DNA from: Tamarix chinensis
Lineage: Eukaryota > Streptophyta > Magnoliopsida > Caryophyllales > Tamaricaceae
Direction: 5' to 3'
Length of the DNA: 64,000 nucleotides
NCBI GenBank assembly: GCA_030549775.1
Contig: CM060180.1
Location: forward strand, 81,375,672 to 81,439,671
In this document: in pieces, positions 11,305-21,337 of the stretch
Position numbering within the stretch: the stretch's first letter is position 1
Layout of the letters: each line of letters opens with the position of its first letter
Notes under the pieces: generated by a model
Seen by the model: the letters and a program-made list of their open reading frames with translations, nothing else
Told to the model about the DNA's origin: nothing
Databases searched by the model: none
Translations under genes and position numbers: made by a program

Positions 11305-11911
11305 GGCTTCCGTTTTCGCATGGATTTGATAAAAAGACATGATGTGTATCGAATTCCGATAAAAGATTAATTAAGTAACTAATCTGGACTATGATTGGGC
11401 ATTTATGTATGTACCCAAATGATTGGTCGATATTATGACATGATGATGGTCTTTATGTCCTTTTATTATTATGCATGATTTTATGTGCTTATGTGTTGGC
11501 CTTAGTGCTCGGTTACCTTACTCAGTACGTAGCGTACCGATCACCCTTTTTATGGGTTCTGCTCATTCCCACGAGTAGTATGCCCTTCTGGTTTGTGCAG
11601 GTGGGCGAGATATCAGTTGGGGCTGAGTGTTGAGAATGTTTGGCTCGAGATTCAAGAGAGTTGTGGCCATATTATAGTTTTATTTTATTACATTTGAGAG
11701 AGTTATGATCGTATTTCAGCCTTTATGTAATTTTATTTCCTACTATTATTTCTTTGTATTGGAGTTTTTATCCTCTTTGATTTCGCACTCTGATTTCTAT
11801 TTTATTACGTTTATAAACGTTTATGTGTACTCTGATTTTAAGGTATGATCTTTCGAGTTCTTTTATGAACTGTTGATTTGAATTTAATGTGAATCTTTTC
11901 CTTAGCCTTAG

Positions 11912-11957
11912 CACTTGGTACTAGAACAGTCAGAGAGAACTGGTCTAGTACTAAGTG
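11912..11957 (+). other. 3'-terminal stem-loop of LTR Lc
   Basis: A 19-base left arm (11912-11930) pairs with the right arm (11939-11957) at 17 of 19 positions, one of the two exceptions being a G-U pair. The loop is cagagaga. It is followed by GGCGGTAACA and the LTR end. Confidence 0.8.
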
Positions 11958-12055
11958 TGGCGGTAACATTTCCAGAATTCACGGGTTTTAAGTACTTCTA
12001 ATTTAATTGCTTCCCCTTTTAAGAAAAAAAATTTAGTGAATTTTGGGGTGTTACA

Positions 12056-12537
12056 TTTATCCTTATGAGTTATTTGAAGACTTAGCAAAACTTCAATCAA
12101 ATTTGAGAAGCAATTGAAGTGAACAAATCCACTAATCAAGTCCACTAATTCACCATATGGTTTGACTTTCAAAGGGATGTTGAAGTCATAAACTTCTCAA
12201 TCTACAAATCAAGATAATAATAGGAGGTTAAATAGTGAAGAGAATGGCAAAGACAAAGTGGTTGACAAGGTTGACAAGTAATTCTTCAAGTGTAGAGGCT
12301 ATGGTCACTATGTTAGGTATTGTCCAAATAAAAAGGCATTGACTTTGAGGGAGATAGAAAGTATGGAATTTTGTGATGAAGTTAATGAAAAATTTGATTA
12401 AGTTCTTGAAGAAGGAAGTGATGGTTTGAAAAATGTACAAGTCTATTGCTAGGCATTACAAAGGGTACTTCAAGTGTAACAACAACCTCAACCTACTCAA
12501 AGGGAGAATATTTTTAAATCCAAGAATATGATATAAA
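12056..12537 (+). pseudogene. gag: gag of element A, C-terminal part with zinc knuckle
   Basis: Continuation of the interrupted gag after the target duplication: YPYELFEDLAKL matches the region after GLNNLIRDKVDMYSY in element B. A zinc knuckle follows at about 12281-12325 (FFKCRGYGHYVRYC then PNKKALTL); its first cysteine has become phenylalanine, so nucleic-acid binding would be damaged. Several stops interrupt the frame (for example at 12114 and in the linker before the knuckle). Confidence 0.8.
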
Positions 12538-14729
12538 TTGTTTGAAGTTATCATTAATAGTGTCTCTTGTACTGATGTTTCTAATGAAAGAATGGTGAGC
12601 AACCTCAAATTGGATACCATAGATCATCTAAGGCCATATTCACTTCAATGGCTTAACAAGGACAAATGTGTAAGGGTAACCAAACAAGCTCTTATCTCTT
12701 TTAAAAATGGAAATTATTTTGATGATGTTTTATGCAATATTGTACCTTGTCATATTTTTTTAGGGAGTCCTTGGCAATTAGATGGGAAGGTTTTATATAA
12801 TGGAGTCTTTAATGAGTATGTGGTGTGAAATGAGAAAAAGAAGTTTACACTCAAGCCTAATATTGATGCAGGGATCTTGGTTTTGAGGAGTGACAGGTGA
12901 GTGGGAACTAAATGTTTAAAGAAAAATGGAGGAAAAGAAGGATAAAAAACTAAGGACGAGTTGTTGATCCTTAAAGAGTGTGAGATTATTGAAGCTATTA
13001 ATGAGGAAGTATGCTATATATTAGTAGTGAAGGAAGTCTAATAAGGGGAGAATTATTGTATAAATCCAAAGTTATAACAAGGGTTGAGGGAGTATGTAGG
13101 TGTTTTTCCAAATGATTTGCCACATAGATTACCTCATTTTAGAGGTATTGAGCATGCCATTGATCGTATGTCCTAAGTTCCATTTATAAATAATTCATCT
13201 TATAGATGCAATCCGGAAGAGTCTAAGGAGTTATAAAGTCAAGTGCAAGAGTTTTTGAATAAATGCTATGTTTGTGAGAGTATGAGTCCGTGTAGTGTTC
13301 TAACTTTATTGGTGCTTAAGAAGGATGGTACATGGAGGATGTGCATTAATTCTAGAGCAGTTTAAAATATCAAAATCAAATATAGATTCCTTATGCTAAG
13401 AATGGATGATATGCTAGATGAGTAACATGATGAAAATGTGTTTTCTAAGCTTGACCTTAGGAGTGACTACCATCAAATGAGAATAAAGGAAGGGGGACAA
13501 AAGTAAGATGACTTTCAAGACTAAGTATGGGTTGTATGAGTAGTTAGTAATGCCATTTGAGCTATATAATACACCGAGTTCATTCATGAGAGTGAGGACC
13601 AAGCATTTGAAGAGGTTATTTGATAAGCTTATGGAGGTGAAACTTTATGGTAAAATGGAGAAGTGTAATTTTATGATGGAGAGTGTGGTTTTCCTTAGCT
13701 ATATTATGAGTGGAAACAGTATTAGAGTTGATTCTTTAATAGTGAAAGATATTTAAATGTGGCCCATTCCTACTAATGTCCATGGGTTTGGAGTTTCCAT
13801 GGATTTGATTCATTTTATAGAAGGCTTATTAGAGATTGTTCTCCTATTGTGGCTCCAATCACACAATTGATGAGGAAGGGGGAGTTTCATTGGAATGAAC
13901 ATGCAACAAAGTCTTTTGAGGACTTAAATACAAGCTTTCAAATTCATCGGTATTATCTTTATCTAGTTTTAATAAATTATTTGAAGTAACTTGTGATGAT
14001 AGTGGTGAAGATATTGGAGGTGTAATTTCATAGGAGAAGAGGCCAATTGCATTTTTTAATGAAAATTTGAATGGTGCAAGATTAAATTATTCAACTTATG
14101 ATAAGGGGTTCTATGCTATTGTTAGTTTCTTAGAGGCATGAAGCCATTATTTGAGGCCTAAACCTTTTGTGATTCACTTGGATCATGAGATTTTGAAGTA
14201 TCTACATGGTCAAAGGAAAGTGAATCCAAGACATACCAAGTAGAATATTTTTTGCAAACATTTGTGTTCTCTATATGATATGTGGATGGAAAAGAGAATG
14301 TTTTTTGTGAATGCATTATCTAGAAGGATCATGATAATTATGATGATGGATACAAAGCTTTTGAGCTTCAAGATGTTGAAGAGTCAATATGCCATTGATG
14401 ATGCTTTTGCTATGATTTTTGAATAGTATAAGAAAGAAGGAAGTTATAGAGATTATGTTCTTCAAGAACGATTCTTATTCAAGTAAGATAAATTGTGTGA
14501 ATACATCAATTCGATATTTTCTAATCAAAGAGGTGCATGAAGGAGGTATTATAGGAAACTTTGAAGTTCACAAGAATTTGGAGCTATTGCAAGAGTATTT
14601 TTATTAGCCAAGAATGCAAAAAGAAGTGCAAGCTATTGTTGCTAGGTGTTCTACATGTCAAAGGAGCAAGAGTTTCTTTCACAAAGAATTATATATACCT
14701 TTCCCTATGCCTAATAAACCATGGGAATA
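12538..14729 (+). pseudogene. pol: pol of element A: protease, RT, RNase H, integrase zinc finger
   Basis: Protease is at about 12538-12900, with the active-site DSG changed to NSV and the later YSLQWLNKDK and ILFLGSPWQ-like motifs visible across a frame change. RT runs from about 13080 (FPNDLPHRLP) through KKDGTWRMCINSRAV to 13760. The catalytic YLDD segment is absent: the frame jumps from SSFMR directly to HLKRLFDKLMEVKLYGK, an in-frame loss of about 28 residues. RNase H at about 13960-14330 is recognised by EKRPIAFFNENLNGARLNYSTYDK. The integrase HHCC zinc finger is at about 14535-14660 (ARCSTCQRSK). Many stops and frameshifts. A solo LTR interrupts integrase after KPWE. Confidence 0.8.
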
Positions 14730-15558
14730 TGATGCAGGAGCATCTAATGATTCTCATATTCCTATTGATTCTCAAGGTAAGGAAGAATTAGCTTTCTTAA
14801 TATTAGAGCCAATCATATTAAATGTTCTTGATAATATGTCTATACTTGGTATTGAAAACAATTCTCGATATTCTTGCAGGTATGTTACATATTTGCAAGG
14901 AGAAGATGTTTACACACCCTAAGTGTACAAGCATTAAAATTATACAAGGCTATGACATAGGTGGAATGATATTGCAACAATATATGGTGATGATTATCAT
15001 TATTTATATTAAACTTGTTGTAAATCCTAAGTGTATTTTATGTAAGCTAGGGTTTGATGTAATTTCATGTATGTACCATAGTTGATTGTGTGGCTTTGTA
15101 ATGTTAGTCATTAATATCATTTAAATGATGATATTATGAGTAAGCTTAGGTATTATATAGGCTTAATTCAAGTGAGTTAAATGGGCTTGAATTAAGAAGA
15201 GAACTTGGTTGGTTTAAGGCTTGTAATCGTTGGTTTCCCTCCCCTATATATATACCTCCTTGTACACGCCTAAACCAGAATGGAATATAGTATTCTAACC
15301 ACAGAAATCTTGAGCCTTTGCTTGCATTTTATCCTCCCTTTTTATAATCCTATCTAGCTTGAAGAACTACCTGGGGTACTCTTCATTCTAGCCTTCAAAC
15401 GTGCCTTCAATCTTTGAAGAAACATTTACCTTCAAACCTACAACATTCATCGTGTTCAATCTCATTAAACCAGCTTTCCTTCCTTCAACTTCCAGCGTTG
15501 ATCGACACAATAAAAGTAGAATAGATGCTGCGCTTCCTCTCCACCTTGATCCACATCA
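14730..15558 (+). mobile_element. Solo LTR of a CRM-like element (copy B1) inside integrase of A
   Basis: 829 bases from TGATGCAGGAG to CCACATCA, flanked by gaata (14725-14729) and gaatg (15559-15563). Removing it restores the integrase reading from KPWE to VSTDFTLGLP. The LTR opens with a reading frame (to about 14921) ending VTYLQGEDVYTP that is shared by the other CRM-like LTRs here. The promoter CCCCTATATATATACC is at 15241-15256. Closest relatives in the window are 22815-23648 and 55289-56153. Confidence 0.87.
15245..15254 (+). promoter_or_regulatory. TATA box of CRM-like solo LTR B1
   Basis: TATATATATA in the context CCCC-TATA-CCTCCTTGTACA. The same context occurs at 23339-23346 and 55828-55835, so it is a conserved LTR promoter. 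Confidence 0.65.
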
Positions 15559-15613
15559 GAATGTGTTAGTACGGATTTTACTTTGGGATTACCTTGGAAA
15601 CAAAGAAGTGAAG
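15559..15613 (+). pseudogene. pol: Integrase fragment of element A between two insertions
   Basis: Fifty-five bases that translate to VSTDFTLGLPWKQRSE, the start of the integrase catalytic core of Ty3 elements. It is cut off on the left by a CRM-like solo LTR and on the right by the reverse L LTR, and is explained only by joining it to 14729 and 18829. Confidence 0.82.
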
Positions 15614-18600
15614 TGTAACACCACCATGTCAATGCCTGGATTTTTTTATAGAAGCATTAATTAATAAATTACCATATGTTACAACCACACTTAGCATAAA
15701 TATTACTTCTTTCCTTTCTTATGCTAAGTGCTAAGGCTAAAATAAAACTTAAATAATATAATTTAGAAGAAATAGAAATAATATGGGACTTAAGATTCAT
15801 AGTACAATAGTATAAAAAAGGTACAGTACGAGAATTAAGAGTCCAAGGGAAAATTAATCATAATAAAACAATACCTGAAAGTACTAATTTGATTTACCCT
15901 AACTCTTAGACCCAAAGGCCCATTCTAAAAATATAATCTATTCCTAAGGACTCCACTTTTCCTACTTGTGTGTATAACCTTCATGCCATTCCATAACCCT
16001 CACATAGTCATATGCAAATGTAGTATTATTATGACTTCCTTATACTGAGTAAATCACAATACCTCAAAGGTGGCAGCATACCCATTTATCACATAGCCAC
16101 ATAGAAATCAAAAAGCATATGTAAGCACAAGGCATAAGCCATATAGACAATACTCATGGAGAAATATATATCATGGTCCAAGACTCAAATCAGAACATAC
16201 CATTCCACTTATCATCATTTCAAAGTGTAAAGTCATATTTGATTAGTTAAATATATTCCAAACATAGTGGTAGAGCACTAAGGTAATTACCAAAATAGCA
16301 ATCCAAAACAATACTCGGGTAGGTAACTAAGGTAATTAATGAACCAACAATCCATCAAAATACCAATGTAAGGCACTAAGGGAACTACCTAACCAACAAT
16401 CCATTTCTTTTTTTTTCACAACAAACATTTTCATTTTTTCCCCTTACTTGAGAGGGATACAAATCAACCTAGGTACACAGCAATACACCTGGTCATATCA
16501 GTGGCCAAAGGCAACATAATACCCTTTCCTAAAACAGGGACAAAGCAGTATGCTTGGTCATCCTATCACCCAAAAGAAACAAAAGATCCTCCCAAGCTCG
16601 GTTACCTAGTCCTTAAGTACTGATTACCCCTATAGGGCTTGTCAGTCACTTATAGAATATAGAAGGGCCTTAAAAACTAGGGCACATTGGCACACTAGTG
16701 AACCAAAAACAAGGGCTAACAACTCACCTCTAAGGTAGAGACTTTTGGAGAGCAACCATTCCTAACTCTAGGTCTTTCACTTTATGTATTAATATCTTAT
16801 GAGGTGATCAATTAAGTCATTTATAACATAGAAATTTTCATTTTCCCCACTTAACCATTTTTCCCTTTATGTACAATTATCTAGATAAACCCTAAGGCCA
16901 TAAGGATATGTCAAGATAAGTCCAAGATAAGGTCAACCTATCAAAAGGTTAAGGCCATCATAACAATCATTTATTTTTAAATGATACATTTAATCAAAAT
17001 AACTGAAATACCCTTCAAAACCCTAGTTTTCCCATTTTATTCATTTCTTGCATCAAACATTATCATCATGAGATATTTTTCACGAGTAAGAAATAAGGTA
17101 ATATTTCAAATTATTTTAGCAAGTAGGTAATCTTTGTAGTTTGGTGATTAACTATATTTTCCACTTTTCATGTATTTAGTGGGTTGTGCCCACCGAAACT
17201 CTAATCATGCAACTACCATGTGCCACATCTTTCATGCAGAATACACGTGGAAATTTAAAGCATGGGACATCATTTAAATAGGCATATTATCATCTTAGTA
17301 CATGTAGGAGCATATCTCTAATCCTAGGCTACGCTAAATAGAATTTATCATAAGTTGGTCCTAATTATGTGCATATGTGTCCTTGTGCATTATCCTGACC
17401 CTACTTCCATGCATGATCTTTCATGAGGCATATACCATGGAATTTGAATCATAAATAGTAATAATGGAGGCCATAACAAAATCTGAAACATGGGGACATA
17501 AAACATTGGACATATTTCATACATACAACTTAATAATCAATAATCATGCATACTATCTTTTCATCATATTATCATTTTATCATACATGCTAAAATACTTG
17601 AAAAACATAAATCCGAGCAAGATTCTAGGTCTAAAATTTTCTATCATGCTCTCACATAATTTATACTATCCTATGAGTGATTGGGTTTACCTAAATCCAG
17701 GCTTATGCAAAGATACAAAAGATCATCTTTTCTAAGATCCTCAAAGGTTACCTAAGGAGTTAACACACAATAGCACATGTATTAGCATTGAATATATCAT
17801 AAAAATAACCTAAAATTAATTAAAATAAGTCAAGTATTACTAATCAATCAAAGAAAAGTAGTAAGGAAGCTAAATTAAACTCATATAACAAAGGAGGATG
17901 AAATGGTTGAAGTTGCCGAGAAGAGGGAGGGAGCAATGGTGGAGTAGGTCAAAACAAGGGGCTAAGAATGGAAAAAATTGCTGGATCTAAGGAAGGGACC
18001 ATGGGGAAACAAGGTGTATCAAGGGGGTAGCTTTAGAAACTTTTGCTGAAGTAAAGGGGGAGGGATTGACAAAACTAGTTAAAGAGGATGGTGTGTTATT
18101 ACAATTTTGTGTGTAGCAAGGAGGTTGATTTCTGGGAATTTTTCTACAGGTTGGAGGGGGGATATGGAAGATCTTTCTGCAGATGGGGTATCTGCTTTGG
18201 TAGTGAAATGTGTAGCAAATAGGTGGTGTGCAAAGAAAGTTGTTGGCTGTATAAAAACAGTGGAAAATAATGGTGACGATGGAGTTTTTTCTTGCTTAAG
18301 GGAGCTTGGGGAAATAGAGGAAATGTGTAGGTTGCATGAGTTTAATTTATGGCACAAAAAGGAGAGGGAATAGGGAGTTAAAAAAGGGATAGTGGAGTAT
18401 AGGAGAAGGTGGAATAAAACAAGGGGAGGAAAATAAGCATGGCAGATGGAGGCATATGGTTTAGGGGTTACGTAAAGGATGGTTGTAGAGGGGTAGAGGG
18501 AGTAGGGTGAGGTAAGCAAATCTAGAATAGGGTAAGGGTAAATTATTTAGGTAAGGATTTGGGGTAAAATATTTGAGTAAAGTTATTTGATAGAATTTAA

Positions 18601-18828
18601 GGCTACCTTACTAGGTTTATTTGACAAAGCAGATACTTGTTACAAGTTAAGGTTAAATTTAGTAACCTAAAATCTATCAAATTTTAACCTAATTAAATTT
18701 ATATATAATATATTATAGTAATACACATATTAAAAATATTTTTATTAAAAATAACCTACAATATTTATTATAAGTAATTGCACATAATTATTAGTTTATA
18801 ATTTGGGATTCTAAAAATGGGCATTACA
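15614..18828 (-). mobile_element. Long LTR of family L, reverse (copy Ld), inside integrase of A
   Basis: 3215 bases from TGTAACACC on the left to GGGCATTACA on the right. Flanks are tgaag (15609-15613) and caaag (18829-18833), which differ as expected if an original cgaag decayed by CpG loss on opposite strands. Minus-strand order: AT-rich start, pyrimidine-rich zone (purine-rich on + at 17880-18540), then the terminal stem-loop at 15688-15730. The hairpin arrays of La/Lc are absent; instead a loose repeat with AACCAACAATCC occurs at about 16260-16410. The 146-residue minus ORF at 18079-18519 lies in the pyrimidine-rich zone and is not a convincing gene. Confidence 0.85.
15688..15730 (-). 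other. 3'-terminal stem-loop of LTR Ld
   Basis: CACTTAGCATAA (15688-15699) pairs perfectly over 12 bases with TTATGCTAAGTG (15719-15730), with a pyrimidine-rich loop. It is placed and oriented as in the other L LTRs. Confidence 0.78.
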
Positions 18829-19658
18829 CAAAGATTCTATTATAGTTATAGTGGATTGATTTTTCAAGATGACTCAATTTATTCTGTGCCACAAGATCGA
18901 TGATGCTACTTATATTGCATATTTTTATTTCAAGGAGATTATGAGATTACATGGGATACTAAGAAGTATTGTTTTAGATAGAGATATGAAATTCCTAAGT
19001 TATTTTTGAAAGACATTATAGCATATGTTAAGAATAAAGCTTCTATTTAGTACGTCACATCATCCTCAAATGGAAGGTTGAACTAAAGTTACTCAAAGAA
19101 AATTGGGCATTTTGATAAGTGGATTGGTGAGTAAGAGTATTAAGGATTGTGATATTAAGTTAGCACGTGCAGAGTTTGCTTACAATCAGAGTCCATTAAC
19201 TGCAATAAGCTCTAGTCCATTTGAGATAGTTTATGGTATTAATACATAAATGTTGGTTGATATGGTACCATTAAATAAAGGTGAAATAAAGAATAATGAT
19301 GCACAAGAGATAGTGGATTTATTTCAAAAACTTCATCAATAAATCAAGCACAAGATTGAGAAGGAAAATAAAGTATGTAAGGAAAGAGTAAACAAGCATA
19401 GGAGTCAAAATGTATTTCAACCAGAAGATTTGTTATGGTTGCACTTAAGGAAGAAGCTGTTTCCTAATCTAAGTAAAAATAAGTTTATGATAAGGGTATA
19501 TGGTCCTTTCAAATACTTATAAAATTTAGAGAGAGTGCTTATGAACTATATTTTCCCAATTCATATGGTGGGGTATCTAGAACATTCAATGTTGGAGATA
19601 TTTGTCCTTACTATGGAGATGCAAATTTGACGGCAAATTTATGTCAACAAGGGGAGAA
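18829..19658 (+). pseudogene. pol: Integrase core and C-terminus of element A, with CRM-type tail
   Basis: Resumes the integrase after LTR Ld: DSIIVIVD, then KIDDATYIAYFYFKEIMRLHG, DRDMKFLS, TSHHPQMEG, and AEFAYNQSPLTA with SPFEIVYG. These mark the D,D,E catalytic core, which inserts element DNA into the host genome. The end reads FNVGDICPYYGDAN and then QGENDG, like the C-terminal CR-type tail of centromeric chromoviruses, and continues into the 3' LTR. Stops and frameshifts are frequent. The polypurine tract (AAGGGGAGAA) is at 19649-19658. Confidence 0.82.
19649..19658 (+). promoter_or_regulatory. Polypurine tract of element A
   Basis: AAGGGGAGAA immediately before the TGATGG start of the 3' LTR, the expected primer for plus-strand DNA synthesis. 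Confidence 0.75.
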
Positions 19659-20686
19659 TGATGGAAATAAAATGATCAAGAATTAGTATTTATTATTATG
19701 AAGCCTATTTTCCTTTATCTAGAGAGGATAACTGTGAATTTGAAGACAAACAGATGGCTACACTACTAGTTATGGATGAAACTTGCAAAATAAGTTACTA
19801 GAAATAGAGGCGTGTGCACAGCAAGCATGGGATGCATGCAAATGTTTTTTTTAGACTTAAGTGTCATGTGTCTAGTATTTATTTAGTGTGTTATTTACTT
19901 ATTTATTTTTCTTATTAGTTTTATTATGATTGGATAGTGCATAAAGTAGCTTTTTAAGTGGATTCTATCTTATAGGGTTTATCTTATACAATGTGCTTGA
20001 AGTGGGGAACAATACATTACATGGGGTCTGATTAGATCATATTTTTATTCCGATTAATTAGCATTATCTTCTAATATTGAGGAGGAAAAAATAGACTATA
20101 AAATCCTTAGAGTTACACATTGGTATACATAGCCAAATTGAATTGAATACAAGTTATTCCTTATTTGAGTTTTGTGTGAGTTCTTCTCAATTATACTTAA
20201 TTCTATATGAGTGATTATTATTGAAACCCTTAATATATTTTTCTTTGTGAATTAGAGGTTAAGTACTATCCCCAACCCATCCATAATGCACACCAATCAT
20301 CGACCCTAATCATTATTTTATCATACATTCATCATCTTCAACTTCATCTTCAACTTATTCTTCTTACTTAATTCTAACTATTTTATTTCCAAACCTTTGA
20401 TAATAAATCTATTATTATCATACCTTCATCATCTCCAAATAATATTCAAAGTCTCTTCATCAAACCATCATCATCCTAATCATCCATTATCATTATCTTC
20501 ATCCCACATCTAAACCCTAATCATAAATTGTAACCGTAACTGTAATCGTAATCGTAACCGTAACCCTAACCTACGAACCATATCACCACAAAAGCCAAAC
20601 CATTTGAATATTATACTTCTTAATCTATCATCATCAAAAACCCATATTACCACCTAAATTATAGTTCCATAATCCTATAAACTCCA
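19659..20686 (+). repeat. 3' LTR of element A
   Basis: Starts TGATGGAAATAAAATG and is collinear with 5524-6513. It carries a hexamer expansion (20530-20571) lacking in the 5' LTR. The end is placed at CTCCA (20686) by comparison with the 5' LTR and is uncertain by several bases. No convincing match to the gccat before the 5' LTR follows it. Confidence 0.8.
20530..20571. repeat. Hexamer tandem repeat GTAAYC in the 3' LTR of A
   Basis: About seven units alternating GTAACC, GTAACT and GTAATC, ending in CCCTAACC. The 5' LTR has only a shorter, irregular version around 6340-6365. It resembles telomere-type sequence but the unit differs and the tract is short. Confidence 0.75.
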
Positions 20687-21337
20687 ATCGTTCATGAGCA
20701 TAAGCAACATAACATAATTATAATATTGTATGGCTAATAATAGAGAATCCTAACAATCATTTATTAAAATCTAATTAAGTAACATATGACTTATCTCTTA
20801 TTTTTTAAATTTTAGAGTATGCATTGTAAGTTACCTACATGGAACTATAGAGATGGAGTTTTAGGAACTTTTATTTGACTATTTTTGGTTTTGTAACTAA
20901 TATTAGAGGGCTATATGGCTAAAATTAGTAGTATAGAGATTAACATGGATTTTATCCCTTCTATAAAAAATATTACTTCTTTCTTCTAGGTGTTATAGTT
21001 TGCTTGTGTGGATTGGTCTACCATTGTTACTTTCTTGTTTGTTATTGCTAGATTTTGCTTGCTTTAAGATACTTTTGATTACCTAGATGCTGATAAACAT
21101 GCTTCTATTGTTGGTGGTATGTCATTATTATTTTCTATAGTTGGTGGATTTTCCCTCAATGTGTTTTGTAGTTTGCATATGGAGCTTATTTTTTGTGTTT
21201 TTTAACTTTATTTTTCTTAATATAATTTATGGAATTATTTGTGCAACCAATAACTAGGTAAAAATGGGGCCATTTGTTGTTTAAATGGGGAGGCAATCAA
21301 CAAGCTCCATTTGCTATTTTTTTTCTTTGGTCTTTTA
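20687..21337. other. Unassigned spacer between element A and a MITE
   Basis: AT-rich sequence with many stops in all frames. No coding region, repeat terminus or RNA gene recognised. Confidence 0.5.

Larger units (their letters stand above)
7423..12055 (+). mobile_element. Complete long solo LTR of family L (copy Lc) inside gag of element A
   Basis: 4633 bases from TGAAATGCCCC to GGGGTGTTACA, flanked by an exact five-base duplication tttat (7418-7422, 12056-12060). No internal retroelement region is present, so it is a solo LTR left by recombination between two LTRs. Layout: AT-rich start; pyrimidine-rich zone 7850-8300; TATA box 8454; GC-rich zone to 8930; TTA microsatellite 9000-9570; conserved box with GGAACGTGCTCC at 9691-9720; TGG/TTT-rich zone 9950-10600; two hairpin arrays; terminal stem-loop. 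This is the best reference copy of the family in the window. Confidence 0.93.
5524..20686 (+). mobile_element. CRM-like Ty3/gypsy retrotransposon A with three nested insertions
   Basis: A complete but dead chromovirus in the order LTR, primer site, gag, protease, RT, RNase H, integrase, polypurine tract, LTR. Subtracting the L LTR at 7423-12055, the solo CRM LTR at 14730-15558 and the reverse L LTR at 15614-18828 leaves about 6.5 kb, normal for the family. The CRM assignment rests on the LTR start TGATG, the gag sequence style (RFIGGLN, a zinc knuckle followed by KKALTL), and an integrase tail ending in FNVGDICPYYGDAN and then QGEND, which runs into the LTR as in CRM elements. All reading frames carry many stops. 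Confidence 0.85.

Noticed and set aside
18079..18519. 146-codon minus ORF
   Set aside because: Pyrimidine-rich zone of LTR Ld; compositional, no domain, no conserved counterpart in the other copies.
20530..20571. Interstitial telomere repeat
   Set aside because: The unit is GTAAYC, not CCCTAAA; only the last unit resembles it and the tract is 42 bases.
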